A DNA stretch of 15,436 nt, from assembly GCA_023459675.1 (NCBI GenBank), contig JAEWTC010000024.1, forward strand, positions 1-15,436, in the 5' to 3' direction. A model generated the notes under the pieces. That model ran no database searches. It was not told the DNA's origin and saw nothing but the letters and a program-made list of their open reading frames with translations. This DNA comes from Bacillota bacterium (lineage in GTDB: Bacteria; Bacillota; Clostridia; Christensenellales; Aristaeellaceae). Position numbers and translations under genes: made by a program. Within the stretch, counting starts at the first letter, position 1, and every line of letters begins with the position of its first letter. Below, piece by piece: positions 9,175 to 15,436 of the stretch.

Positions 9175-9430
9175 AGCGTGTGCCCTGTGTGGCACCGAAG
9201 GAGAACGCGTGCCCGGTGGGCACTGCGGCAAAACCGCAAGTGATCCGAAGGTGAGACGTTTTGCAGAGTACAGCGCTTGAGCGAAGGGGCTGTGCGACAA
9301 TAAAACGGATGGCAAAAGAGGGAAGCGTGTGCCCTGTGTGGCACAGCCGCGAAGCGGCTAGCGACCCGAAGCTGAGAAGATTGAGGGAGCAGCCTAACGG
9401 GAGTGCGGGCTGCGACCATCAATCTGACGG
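9175..9430 (+). repeat. Tandem hairpin-rich element with compensatory changes; candidate structured RNA
   Basis: Two full copies (about 9209-9312 and 9328-9430) and one 5' fragment (9175-9204) follow hipT. Each full copy has four helices in the same order. Copy 1: P1 9209-9214/9218-9223; P2 9224-9228/9234-9238; P3 9257-9262/9302-9307, enclosing P4 9270-9274/9289-9293. Copy 2: P1 9329-9333/9340-9344; P2 9345-9350/9354-9359; P3 9378-9384/9419-9425, enclosing P4 9389-9394/9408-9413. Stem sequences differ between the copies yet pair in both (P3 CGTTTT/AAAACG against AGATTGA/TCAATCT). The 18-base P2-P3 joint is the same length and 15 of 18 identical (agtgatccgaaggtgaga, agcgacccgaagctgaga). Exact 21-base copies occur at 9175-9195 and 9324-9344. 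I do not recognise the family; it ends just before the ribosome binding site of the next gene. It could be a leader RNA, a non-coding RNA or a mobile palindromic repeat. Confidence 0.75.
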
Positions 9431-9447
9431 GATAAGGAGCGTAACCG

Positions 9448-10098
9448 ATGTTACTTACCAAAGTGAAATGGCTCTTTTTCGATATGGGAAGCACCTTAAT
9501 TGACGAAACCTATTCCATTCCCGGGTGGTTTGCGCGCGCGTCCGCGGCGGTGGGCGGGCAGATCAGCGCGCAGGAGATCGAGCGCGGCTACGTAAAGGGC
9601 ATGGCGGAGTATGCCCCCACGATCGTCGGGCAGATCAAGCCGTTCGGGTATCAGGGCAATTCCGCGGCGCCGCTGTACCCCTCGGAGCTGGACGTGCCCT
9701 ATCCGCAGGCGAAGCCGCTTTTGGAACGGTTATCGAAAACTTATAAGATCGGCGTGATTGCCAACCAGTCCATCGGCGCGCAGGAGCGCATGGAAGGCTA
9801 CGGGCTGACGCCGTACCTTGCGTTTCTGATCAATTCCGCGGTCGCGGGCTTCAGCAAGCCCGACCCGCGCATTTTTCAGCTGGCGCTGGAGAAAGCCGGC
9901 TGCCTGCCGCGCGAGGCCGTGATGATCGGCGACCGGCTGGACAACGATATCTACCCCGCCAAAAAGCTGGGTATGCGCACCATCCGCGTTCGCCAGGGCT
10001 GGGCATCCTGCCAGGAACCCCGTTCGGAGGAATACGAGGCGGACGTGACGGTGAACACGCTGGCCGAACTCGGCGATGTGCTATGCAGGCCTGTATAA
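9448..10098 (+). CDS. HAD-superfamily hydrolase with atypical motif I
   Basis: This 216-residue protein has the HAD order of motifs: I in WLFFDMGSTLID (nucleophile D12), II in GVIANQS (S108), III K137 in SKPDPRIF, IV GDRLDND (161-167), with a helical cap between I and II. The general acid/base Asp two residues after the nucleophile is replaced by Gly (DMGST where DxDxT is usual). Phosphatase activity may therefore be weak, altered, or use another residue. The cap (about 25-95) suggests subfamily I, the YjjG or phosphoglycolate-phosphatase-like group; the substrate cannot be told. ATG at 9448 has AGGAG 8 bases upstream. It directly follows the tandem hairpin element, which would form its leader if transcription starts in or before that element. 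No own promoter is evident. Confidence 0.85.
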   Translation: MLLTKVKWLFFDMGSTLIDETYSIPGWFARASAAVGGQISAQEIERGYVKGMAEYAPTIVGQIKPFGYQGNSAAPLYPSELDVPYPQAKPLLERLSKTYKIGVIANQSIGAQERMEGYGLTPYLAFLINSAVAGFSKPDPRIFQLALEKAGCLPREAVMIGDRLDNDIYPAKKLGMRTIRVRQGWASCQEPRSEEYEADVTVNTLAELGDVLCRPV

Positions 10099-10269
10099 CG
10101 CAACGCGGCGAGGGTATTTGAAAGGTTTGCCAGCCGCGCCAATCCCTGCGGTTTTCATCCGCGGTTGTTCTTGGGACGGAAACCGGAAGTATTGATCACG
10201 CCTGCCGCCGCGTGAAACCCCGCGGGCAGCATTCGCGGTTGTTCTTAAGGGAAACCAAAGCGGCAGGCA
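10099..10269. other. Intergenic spacer between convergent genes, with a short direct repeat
   Basis: No gene is seen. The block cgcggttgttctt occurs twice (10160-10172 and 10234-10246), each followed a few bases later by ggaaacc or gggaaacc, a period of 74. An inverted repeat CGGTTT...AAACCG brackets the first copy. Function is unknown. Confidence 0.45.
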
Positions 10270-10295
10270 AAGAGCGCGGCATATGCCGCGCTCTT
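10270..10295 (-). terminator. Strong hairpin terminator, possibly bidirectional
   Basis: AAGAGCGCGGC (10270-10280) pairs perfectly with GCCGCGCTCTT (10285-10295) around ATAT, an 11-bp GC-rich stem. On the minus strand it lies 22 bases past the stop of the secreted-protein gene and runs into a short T stretch (CTCTTTGCC). It lies between convergent genes and may also stop the HAD transcript. Confidence 0.75.
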
Positions 10296-10316
10296 GTGGT
10301 TAGCCCGTTCTCGCCC

Positions 10317-11801
10317 CTAAAACTCCCCGAAATCCGTGTACTCGGTGTTCACGTCGTCGGCGTCGGGGTTTTCCGTCGAGGTGTTGATGGTCAGGGTGTA
10401 TTCATAGCCGGAGTCGAGCTGCACCTCCGCCTCGTCGTCCACAAACAGCAGGGTTTCGTAATCGCCATAGTCGCCGAAGGCTTCCAGCGGGCCGTACCAA
10501 TCCTTCCCCGTACCCATTTTGATCACGTACACGCCGCCCGGAATCTCGGTGGAAACCGTGCCCGCGCTGTCCACAAACAGGCCGGATACGAAATCGCCGT
10601 CCGAAGTGTAGAGCTTGAAGTAGGTGGCGTAGCCTTCGTCCTGGTTCGCCACCTTGATCTTCAGCGTCGTGCTGTCGCTTCTGTAATCCGGGTTGTGGTA
10701 CACCTCGCCTTTGTCAGGCCAATCCTGCACGCAGGCGTTCATGCGCGCTTCCCAGTCCTGCCAGTCGGAATAGTAGAAGAAATCGGAAGCCGTGTAATAC
10801 AGCCCCCGCAGCTGCGCGCAGCAGCCCTGCAGATATTCGAATTCATCGCTGTCCATCGTCGTTCCCGACAGCAGATCGTAGGCGCTGTCTTCATCCGTGT
10901 AGATCAGCAGGCAGGAAAGCAGGTACCCGAAATCCGGCGCGGTTACGGTTTCGGTCGGCTCCAGGCCCAGAATACCCTGCAGGTTTTGCATCTTTTCAAA
11001 GGTCTTGCCGCCCGCCCAGCCGTCCGTGGTGATGCTGTAGCCAAACGCCGCCAACAGCGTTTGCAGGCCCTTTGCGCTGTCGCTGCGGTCGTCCACCTGG
11101 ATGATGCCGCCCTGTACAAGCGCGGCATACGTGGCGGTATACAGCGGCTCGTCCAGCGCTTCCAGTACGGCGTCCATGGTTTCCGCAGTTTCATCCGCCG
11201 TTTCCGGGTCCGGCGCCGGTTCATCCGCCGCCGCGCTCGCGGGCGCTCCGGCCGTGCCGGAACCCCCGGCCTGGGCCGCGTCTTGCTGTACCGGCTCGGC
11301 TGTCACGGGTTCCGGCGCGGCTTCGTCCGCAGCAGCCGCGGTATCCGCGGCTTCCGGCTGCGCGCCGGTTGGCGCTAACGCCCGCAGCTGCTGGCCGTAC
11401 ACCAGGCGATAGTCCGTGAATTCGGTATCGACGGGGATGGAGAAGAACAGGCTTACGGACACGAGGTCGCCATGCGCTTCGCCCAGCGTATAATCATCTA
11501 TGGAATAGAAACCGTTCAAGCTCATCAGGCTGAACATGCCCGACAGGGTTTCCAGCGGATCCTCTGCCCCCGCAAGCAATGCCGACGGCAGATCGAGGAT
11601 CACTTCCACGGCGCGAGTGGTTGTGGACAGGCCTTCCGCGTTGTACACCGAGATCGGGGTTACGGAAAGCACGGTGATGGGCCCCAGGTCGCTCGTCAGC
11701 GGGGCATAGAGATCCTGCTCCCCGTTTTGCGCAAGCGCCGCGGGGCAGAGCAGGAGCGTGAGAAGGGTCAGCGCGGCCAGAATTCGAAGTGTCGCTTTCA
11801 T
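10317..11801 (-). CDS. Secreted protein with Ala/Pro-rich linker and peptidoglycan-binding-like segment
   Basis: This 494-residue protein is of unknown function. Residues 1-24 are a classical Sec signal peptide (Lys, then LLTLLLCPAALA, cleavage after ALA), with no lipobox. Residues 30-143 form a domain I cannot name. Residues 144-208 are a low-complexity Ala/Pro/Glu linker. Residues 236-300 resemble a peptidoglycan-binding (PG_binding_1-like) repeat: SAKGLQTLLAAFGYSITTDG, then GGKTFEKMQNLQ and ILGL. Residues 378-475 look like an all-beta domain of the carboxypeptidase-regulatory type (LKIKVANQDEGYATYFKLYT, then IPGGVYVIKMG, and a closing YEYTLTI strand). The protein is strongly acidic, as expected outside the cell. 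It is the last gene of the minus-strand set, 97 bases after zupT, with only a moderate GGGATGG before its ATG. Function is not assigned; a cell-wall-associated role is an inference. Confidence 0.82.
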   Translation of the reverse strand: MKATLRILAALTLLTLLLCPAALAQNGEQDLYAPLTSDLGPITVLSVTPISVYNAEGLSTTTRAVEVILDLPSALLAGAEDPLETLSGMFSLMSLNGFYSIDDYTLGEAHGDLVSVSLFFSIPVDTEFTDYRLVYGQQLRALAPTGAQPEAADTAAAADEAAPEPVTAEPVQQDAAQAGGSGTAGAPASAAADEPAPDPETADETAETMDAVLEALDEPLYTATYAALVQGGIIQVDDRSDSAKGLQTLLAAFGYSITTDGWAGGKTFEKMQNLQGILGLEPTETVTAPDFGYLLSCLLIYTDEDSAYDLLSGTTMDSDEFEYLQGCCAQLRGLYYTASDFFYYSDWQDWEARMNACVQDWPDKGEVYHNPDYRSDSTTLKIKVANQDEGYATYFKLYTSDGDFVSGLFVDSAGTVSTEIPGGVYVIKMGTGKDWYGPLEAFGDYGDYETLLFVDDEAEVQLDSGYEYTLTINTSTENPDADDVNTEYTDFGEF

Positions 11802-11898
11802 GGCAATACCATCCCAATCCGTTCTATTTTGCGGTGCGCGGAGGCCGTGCCTCCCGGCGCGCCGTAATTGCGTGGAGCACCCGATGCGAAAAGCTGGT

Positions 11899-12708
11899 TT
11901 ATTGCAGCAGCAGCAGGCTGAGCGCGATCACCGCCATGCCCGCCACCAGCCCGTAGATGGACAGGTGATGCTCGCCGTATTCGCGGGCGGAGGGCAGCAG
12001 CTCGTCCAGGCTGATGAACACCATAATGCCCGCGATGGCGGCAAACGTAAGCCCGAACACCGTGTCGTTCATGAAGCGCAAAAGGATCAGGTAGCCGATC
12101 AGCGCGCCTACGGGTTCCGCAAGGCCGGAGAGAAACGAAAGCCGGAACGCCTTCCGGCGGCTGCCCGTGGCGCAGTAAATGGGCACGGCCACGGCGATGC
12201 CTTCGGGAATGTTGTGGATGGCGATGGCAAAGGCGATGGGAACGCCCAGCTTGGGGTCGGACAGGGCGGCGGTGAAGGTGGCAAGGCCTTCGGGAAAGTT
12301 GTGGATGCCGATGGCCAGCGCCGTAAGCACGCCCAGGCGCATCAGCTTGGTTTTTCGGCACCCGGCGTTTTCGCCCATCTCCTCTACGGTGTGCACCTCG
12401 TGCGGGTTTTCCACCGAGGGAATCAGTTTGTCGATCCCGGCAATCAGCGCGATGCCCAGAAAAAATCCGCCTGCCGTAGCCCAGGCGCCGGGGCCGCGGC
12501 CCAGCGCGCCGGTGAGCAGGGTGAGCGCCTGGGGAAAGATTTCCACAAACGATACGTAAATCATCACGCCGGCGGAAAAGCCCAGCGCGACGGACAGGAA
12601 CCTCGTGTTGGTCTTCTTCGTGAGGATGGATAAAATACTTCCCACGCCTGTGGAAAGGCCGGCAAACAACGTGATTGCGAAAGCAAACAGAACGTTTTGG
12701 GATGGCAC
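11899..12708 (-). CDS. zupT: ZIP-family divalent metal transporter, ZupT type
   Basis: This 269-residue, mostly hydrophobic protein has about eight membrane helices. The two ZIP metal-binding signatures are clear: HNFPEGLATF (H136, N137, E140) in helix 4 and HNIPEGIAVAVPIY (H165, N166, E169) in helix 5. A charged cytoplasmic loop with two histidines (PHEVHTVEEMGE, about 102-113) lies between helices 3 and 4, as usual in ZIPs. ZupT proteins import zinc and other divalent cations; the true substrate (Zn, Fe or Mn) cannot be told. The start is GTG at 12708, supported by AAAGGAG 8 bases upstream. The gene begins 36 bases after the stop of the large membrane protein gene, so the two are probably cotranscribed. 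No metal-regulator operator was recognised nearby. Confidence 0.94.
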   Translation of the reverse strand: MPSQNVLFAFAITLFAGLSTGVGSILSILTKKTNTRFLSVALGFSAGVMIYVSFVEIFPQALTLLTGALGRGPGAWATAGGFFLGIALIAGIDKLIPSVENPHEVHTVEEMGENAGCRKTKLMRLGVLTALAIGIHNFPEGLATFTAALSDPKLGVPIAFAIAIHNIPEGIAVAVPIYCATGSRRKAFRLSFLSGLAEPVGALIGYLILLRFMNDTVFGLTFAAIAGIMVFISLDELLPSAREYGEHHLSIYGLVAGMAVIALSLLLLQ

Positions 12709-12744
12709 GCGGCTGGCTCCTTTCTATGGTAACCTTGGTCCGGC

Positions 12745-14994
12745 TCAGCGGTACAGCACGGGCACCGCGCCCGTGTTGATCACGACGGAATCCACCGCCG
12801 TCATGTTTTTCACGTCGAACACCACGATGTTATACCCGCCGCCCTGCACCGCGTACTCCACGCCGTTGATCTGGATGGACGCGGCGTTTGCCCGGCTTTG
12901 CACCTGCACGGTCAGCCCGTCGGCAATCACGGTTTGGGCCAGGGCCAGCGGCCCGCTCGCCTCCAGGCGGATGTGGGCGTTGGTATCGATCACGGCCAGA
13001 TAATTGTCCGCGGCGGGGTCGTGTTTGCCGGTTTCCAAGGCCATCGCGCTTAGCAGGGCAAGCATCCGGCTGTCGAAAGCCCCGGAAGCGCCCTGCTTGG
13101 CGATGACCACCAGATAGCCGTTTGCGTTGAGCGCGTAGAGAAACGAGTTGGCCTCCGCGCGGGCTTCCGAGCCGCGGGGGCGCAGGTTGTAGGGCAGATA
13201 GTAAAAAATGCTCCCCTGCGTGTCGGTTAGGGACTGGCTGAAATTGTAGTTCGTGATCCCCTCGTCCCGGAGGTTGAAGAACAGCCCGTAAAACATCCCG
13301 CGGGACGCCGTTGCCACGTCCGCCACCTTGGAACGGCTCAGGGTCTCGGTCTGCACGGTGCGCATGGCCCGGCGGGCCGCCTCGGTTTGCGTGCTTTGGA
13401 AATCCAGATAATTGTACGCCGATACGTTGTTGAGCACCAGCAGCAAGCACAGCGCCACGCCAAGCAGGCGCACGGGCACGGAGTTTGCCTCCCGCACGGG
13501 CTGCGGCCGCGCGCTGTTCTCCTCCGCGGGGGCGAACAGGCACACGAGCGCGCCCAGCGCCAGCCAGAACGGCTGCTGGTAATACCGCGCGGAGTACAGG
13601 TAGGGGAGCAAAAAAACGGGGAGGATCACGATGAACACGATCATCACCAGATACTTGCCCCGGCGGGTTCTGCGTTTGGCCAGCCGGTAGGCGGCTGTGA
13701 AGATCACCGCGACGGACAATAGGAATATGCCCGAGAAGAAGGGCCCCCAGCCGCCGACGTTCGTATCCAGAGCGGACAGGCTCCACTCCTGCGCGCCAAA
13801 GGAGAAGGGCACCTTGAGGGAAACGCGTTCAAACAGGCCGGTGGACGCGGGCGCGAACAGCGACGCGAAAAACTGCCCGGCCTTGGAGAGGTTTTGCACC
13901 GGGATGGACATCCAGGCGTTGAGCTTCTGGTCGCCCGGGCCGCCGCCGGGCATGCCGTAGAACGGGTTGCCGTGGCGGACGAGGTTCACCCCGTAGGTGC
14001 CTGCGCCCAGCACAACCAGCGCGCAAACCGCCGCGGCCGCAAGGAATATAAGCAGGCGCTTGCGCTGCCGCCTGCGCTCGGGCACGGGCGCGCCGGTTTG
14101 CGCAATGGCAACCACGCGCACCAGGTAATAAACCAGGCAGTACATCGCGCACAGCCAAACCGCCATCTGCGCCGTGTTCACGGCCAGGCACAGCGCGGCA
14201 AATGCCGCCGCCCGGGCGGGAAGGGCGAACCGGCCCTCGGGCCGCAGCGCGGCATACAGCAGCGCGGACGCCGTAACGGTGAGCAGCTGGAAGGTAAACC
14301 CGTCGGTATAAAACGTGAGCACCTGCGCAAGCGCGATGGGGTTGGCGCACACAAGCGCCGAAATGAGCAGCGCGACGGAGAAATGGATGCGCACCGTGTC
14401 GCGGATCATGGGCGCGAGGATGCACACGCACGCCGCCATCCCCGCGAGGTTGAACAGCTTCCCGGCCTCGATGCTTCCGGTGAACGCGTAAAACGCCGCG
14501 GCAATCAGGTGCGCGGCCTTGGGCTGCATGTCGATCTGGAACTCCGCCCAGTTGGGGTTATACGGCAGGAAATCCGTGCCGTTGGCAAAGGCGTCCAGCG
14601 TTTGCCGGAAAGGGTTCCAGCCGTTGGCGAGCAATCCCGCGATCGGCTTGTGAATGCTGTTGCCGTCCCACGAAACGTCGAAAAACCCGGCGGCAAACTG
14701 CGAGCAGCCGTATAAAAACAGCGCGCCCGCCACCGCAACCGGCAGCGCGTACAACGGCGCCTTGCGGTACCAGGCCAGCAGCAGCCATGCCGGGGGCAGC
14801 GCGTACAAAACCGTATATTTCTGGATGGGAACGTTTACAATCAGCATCGCCGTGGCAACGGCCGCCAGCGCGCCGAAATAGAACAGAAGGAATACGCCGA
14901 AATCAAACACCGGCGATTTGCGCGCCGGTTTGGGCGGCTCGAAGCGCATCTGCGTAAGCTCGTCCCGGATCCTGGTATACGCTGCTGTTTCCAT
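12745..14994 (-). CDS. Large polytopic membrane protein, GT-C glycosyltransferase-like
   Basis: This 749-residue protein has a short polar N-terminus, about ten or more membrane helices over residues 30-490, and a soluble extracytoplasmic-type C-terminal region (about 510-749). The loop after the third or so helix contains FFDVSWDGNSIHKP (D110, H115), placed like the acidic catalytic loop of GT-C enzymes that use polyprenyl-phosphate sugars. Its later PYNPNWAEFQIDMQPKAAHL segment also resembles those families. No exact family or substrate can be given; cell-wall or surface polysaccharide modification is a guess. ATG at 14994 is preferred, with GGAG 7 bases upstream and a well-placed promoter; longer in-frame starts (up to 15081) would include the promoter. 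It is first in the minus-strand set with zupT and the secreted protein. Confidence 0.78.
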   Translation of the reverse strand: METAAYTRIRDELTQMRFEPPKPARKSPVFDFGVFLLFYFGALAAVATAMLIVNVPIQKYTVLYALPPAWLLLAWYRKAPLYALPVAVAGALFLYGCSQFAAGFFDVSWDGNSIHKPIAGLLANGWNPFRQTLDAFANGTDFLPYNPNWAEFQIDMQPKAAHLIAAAFYAFTGSIEAGKLFNLAGMAACVCILAPMIRDTVRIHFSVALLISALVCANPIALAQVLTFYTDGFTFQLLTVTASALLYAALRPEGRFALPARAAAFAALCLAVNTAQMAVWLCAMYCLVYYLVRVVAIAQTGAPVPERRRQRKRLLIFLAAAAVCALVVLGAGTYGVNLVRHGNPFYGMPGGGPGDQKLNAWMSIPVQNLSKAGQFFASLFAPASTGLFERVSLKVPFSFGAQEWSLSALDTNVGGWGPFFSGIFLLSVAVIFTAAYRLAKRRTRRGKYLVMIVFIVILPVFLLPYLYSARYYQQPFWLALGALVCLFAPAEENSARPQPVREANSVPVRLLGVALCLLLVLNNVSAYNYLDFQSTQTEAARRAMRTVQTETLSRSKVADVATASRGMFYGLFFNLRDEGITNYNFSQSLTDTQGSIFYYLPYNLRPRGSEARAEANSFLYALNANGYLVVIAKQGASGAFDSRMLALLSAMALETGKHDPAADNYLAVIDTNAHIRLEASGPLALAQTVIADGLTVQVQSRANAASIQINGVEYAVQGGGYNIVVFDVKNMTAVDSVVINTGAVPVLYR

Positions 14995-15042
14995 TACACC
15001 GCTCCGTTTTCCGCTGGTTTGCCGGGGGAGGAATTTACCATG

Positions 15043-15071
15043 ATTATACCATATCCTGCGCCCCTTGAGAA
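15043..15071 (-). promoter_or_regulatory. Promoter for the minus-strand gene set
   Basis: Read on the minus strand, TTCTCA (15071-15066) and TATAAT (15048-15043) are separated by 17 bases, and TGG directly before TATAAT makes it an extended -10. The ATG at 14994 follows about 42 bases after the predicted start. Confidence 0.75.
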
Positions 15072-15088
15072 CGCGCGCCATCCAAGGA

Positions 15089-15118
15089 TTGACAGCCGGT
15101 TCGCCCTGCCGTTATACT
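15089..15118 (+). promoter_or_regulatory. Promoter of the small membrane protein gene
   Basis: A perfect -35 TTGACA (15089-15094) and -10 TATACT (15113-15118) are 18 bases apart. The predicted start near 15125 leaves a leader of about 36 bases. It is divergent from the minus-strand promoter, whose -35 lies only 17 bases away, so the two may compete or share regulation. Confidence 0.8.
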
Positions 15119-15160
15119 GTGGGCATAAGGCGCAGGCAAACCGGCCGGGGAGGCGATGGG

Positions 15161-15391
15161 ATGCGTAAATACGGAAAGAAACTGGCCGCGCCGATCCTCA
15201 TTTCGGCGCTGATCGTGCTGTATTTCATCGGGTACGTGGTGGTGATCGCCGTAACCGATTGGCTGCCGCTGGGCTGGGCGATCGTGGCAAGCGTGGTGCC
15301 GCTGTGCCTGGCGGGCGTAATGATTTATGTGCTTTTGCAGCGCATCAAGGAAATAAGGAGCGGTGAAGAAGATGATCTTAGTCAATACTGA
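15161..15391 (+). CDS. Small two-helix membrane protein
   Basis: This 76-residue protein begins with a basic stretch (MRKYGKK) and has two hydrophobic helices (about residues 10-31 and 37-58), then an amphipathic charged end (LLQRIKEIRSGEEDDLSQY). GGGGAGG ends 8 bases before the ATG at 15161. I recognise it only as a type of small conserved membrane protein often seen next to YbjQ-like genes; that association is from memory. The next gene starts inside its 3' end with a 20-base overlap, so the two are cotranscribed. Function is not assigned. Confidence 0.78.
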   Translation: MRKYGKKLAAPILISALIVLYFIGYVVVIAVTDWLPLGWAIVASVVPLCLAGVMIYVLLQRIKEIRSGEEDDLSQY

Positions 15392-15436
15392 TTTCGTGTC
15401 CGGCAAAACCCTGGAAACCCTTACGCTGGTGAAGGG
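15372..15436 (+). CDS. YbjQ/UPF0145-like protein, N-terminal 21 residues (cut by window end)
   Basis: The start MILVNTDFVSGKTLETL, continuing TLVK, fits the YbjQ (UPF0145, putative heavy-metal-binding) family, whose members begin with a short strand, then xxxGKxIxExLGxVxG. The ATG at 15372 lies 11 bases after AGGAG and overlaps the previous gene by 20 bases. Only the first strand and helix are inside the window, so the family call is tentative. Confidence 0.6.
   Translation, partial: MILVNTDFVSGKTLETLTLVK

Noticed and set aside
9175..9430. Tandem glycine riboswitch
   Set aside because: A ccgaagg block and the tandem layout recall it, but other conserved glycine-riboswitch segments are absent and the downstream gene is not glycine-related.
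10212..11378. Plus-strand open frame opposite the secreted protein gene
   Set aside because: It is a shadow frame rich in Arg, Val and Gly without domains; the minus strand has a signal peptide and terminator in the right places.
13894..14715. Plus-strand open frame opposite the GT-C-like gene
   Set aside because: It is antisense to membrane helices, gives His/Arg/Gly-rich sequence and has no start signals.

Overview
The window looks like a chromosomal segment of an anaerobic, GC-rich Gram-positive bacterium of the Clostridia type, probably fermentative and gut- or sediment-associated. The reasons are a PolC-type DNA polymerase III, a multi-subunit [FeFe] hydrogenase, a Rex-like operator, classical sigma-A promoters (two with extended -10 elements) and strong AGGAG-type ribosome binding sites. 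All calls are from reading the sequence; no database search or folding program was run.

Layout. (1) 1-779: 3' end of polC, carrying an unusual Ala/Pro-rich linker, closed by a rho-independent terminator (851-884). (2) 885-1578: gene-free DNA, first pyrimidine-rich and repetitive, then AT-rich. (3) 1579-7092: three-gene hydrogenase operon hydC-hydB-hydA behind an extended -10 promoter overlapped by a probable Rex operator. The middle subunit is a fusion of the NuoF/HydB flavoprotein with a complete GltD/NfnB-like FAD and NAD(P)H module. The complex therefore appears able to link H2, ferredoxin, NAD(H) and probably NADP(H). (4) 7093-9430: a more AT-rich island. It starts with hairpins (one is probably the hydrogenase terminator) and continues with a tripartite HipBST-type toxin-antitoxin operon. 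The hip promoter region has four palindromic operators at exactly 41-bp steps, and the hipB start codon lies at the predicted transcription start (leaderless). After hipT come tandem copies of a hairpin-rich element whose helices are kept by compensatory changes, probably a structured RNA or palindromic repeat family that I do not recognise. (5) 9448-10098: HAD-family hydrolase. (6) 10317-14994, minus strand: a large GT-C-like membrane protein, a ZupT-type ZIP metal transporter and a secreted protein with a peptidoglycan-binding-like segment. They are probably one transcription unit from the promoter at 15043-15071 to the terminator at 10270-10295. (7) 15089-15436, plus strand: a divergent promoter, a small two-helix membrane protein and the start of a YbjQ/UPF0145-like gene cut by the window edge.

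The items most worth a second look are the hydrogenase fusion with its Rex site, the phased hip operators with a leaderless hipB and an altered HipT phosphorylation loop, and the tandem covarying element at 9175-9430.
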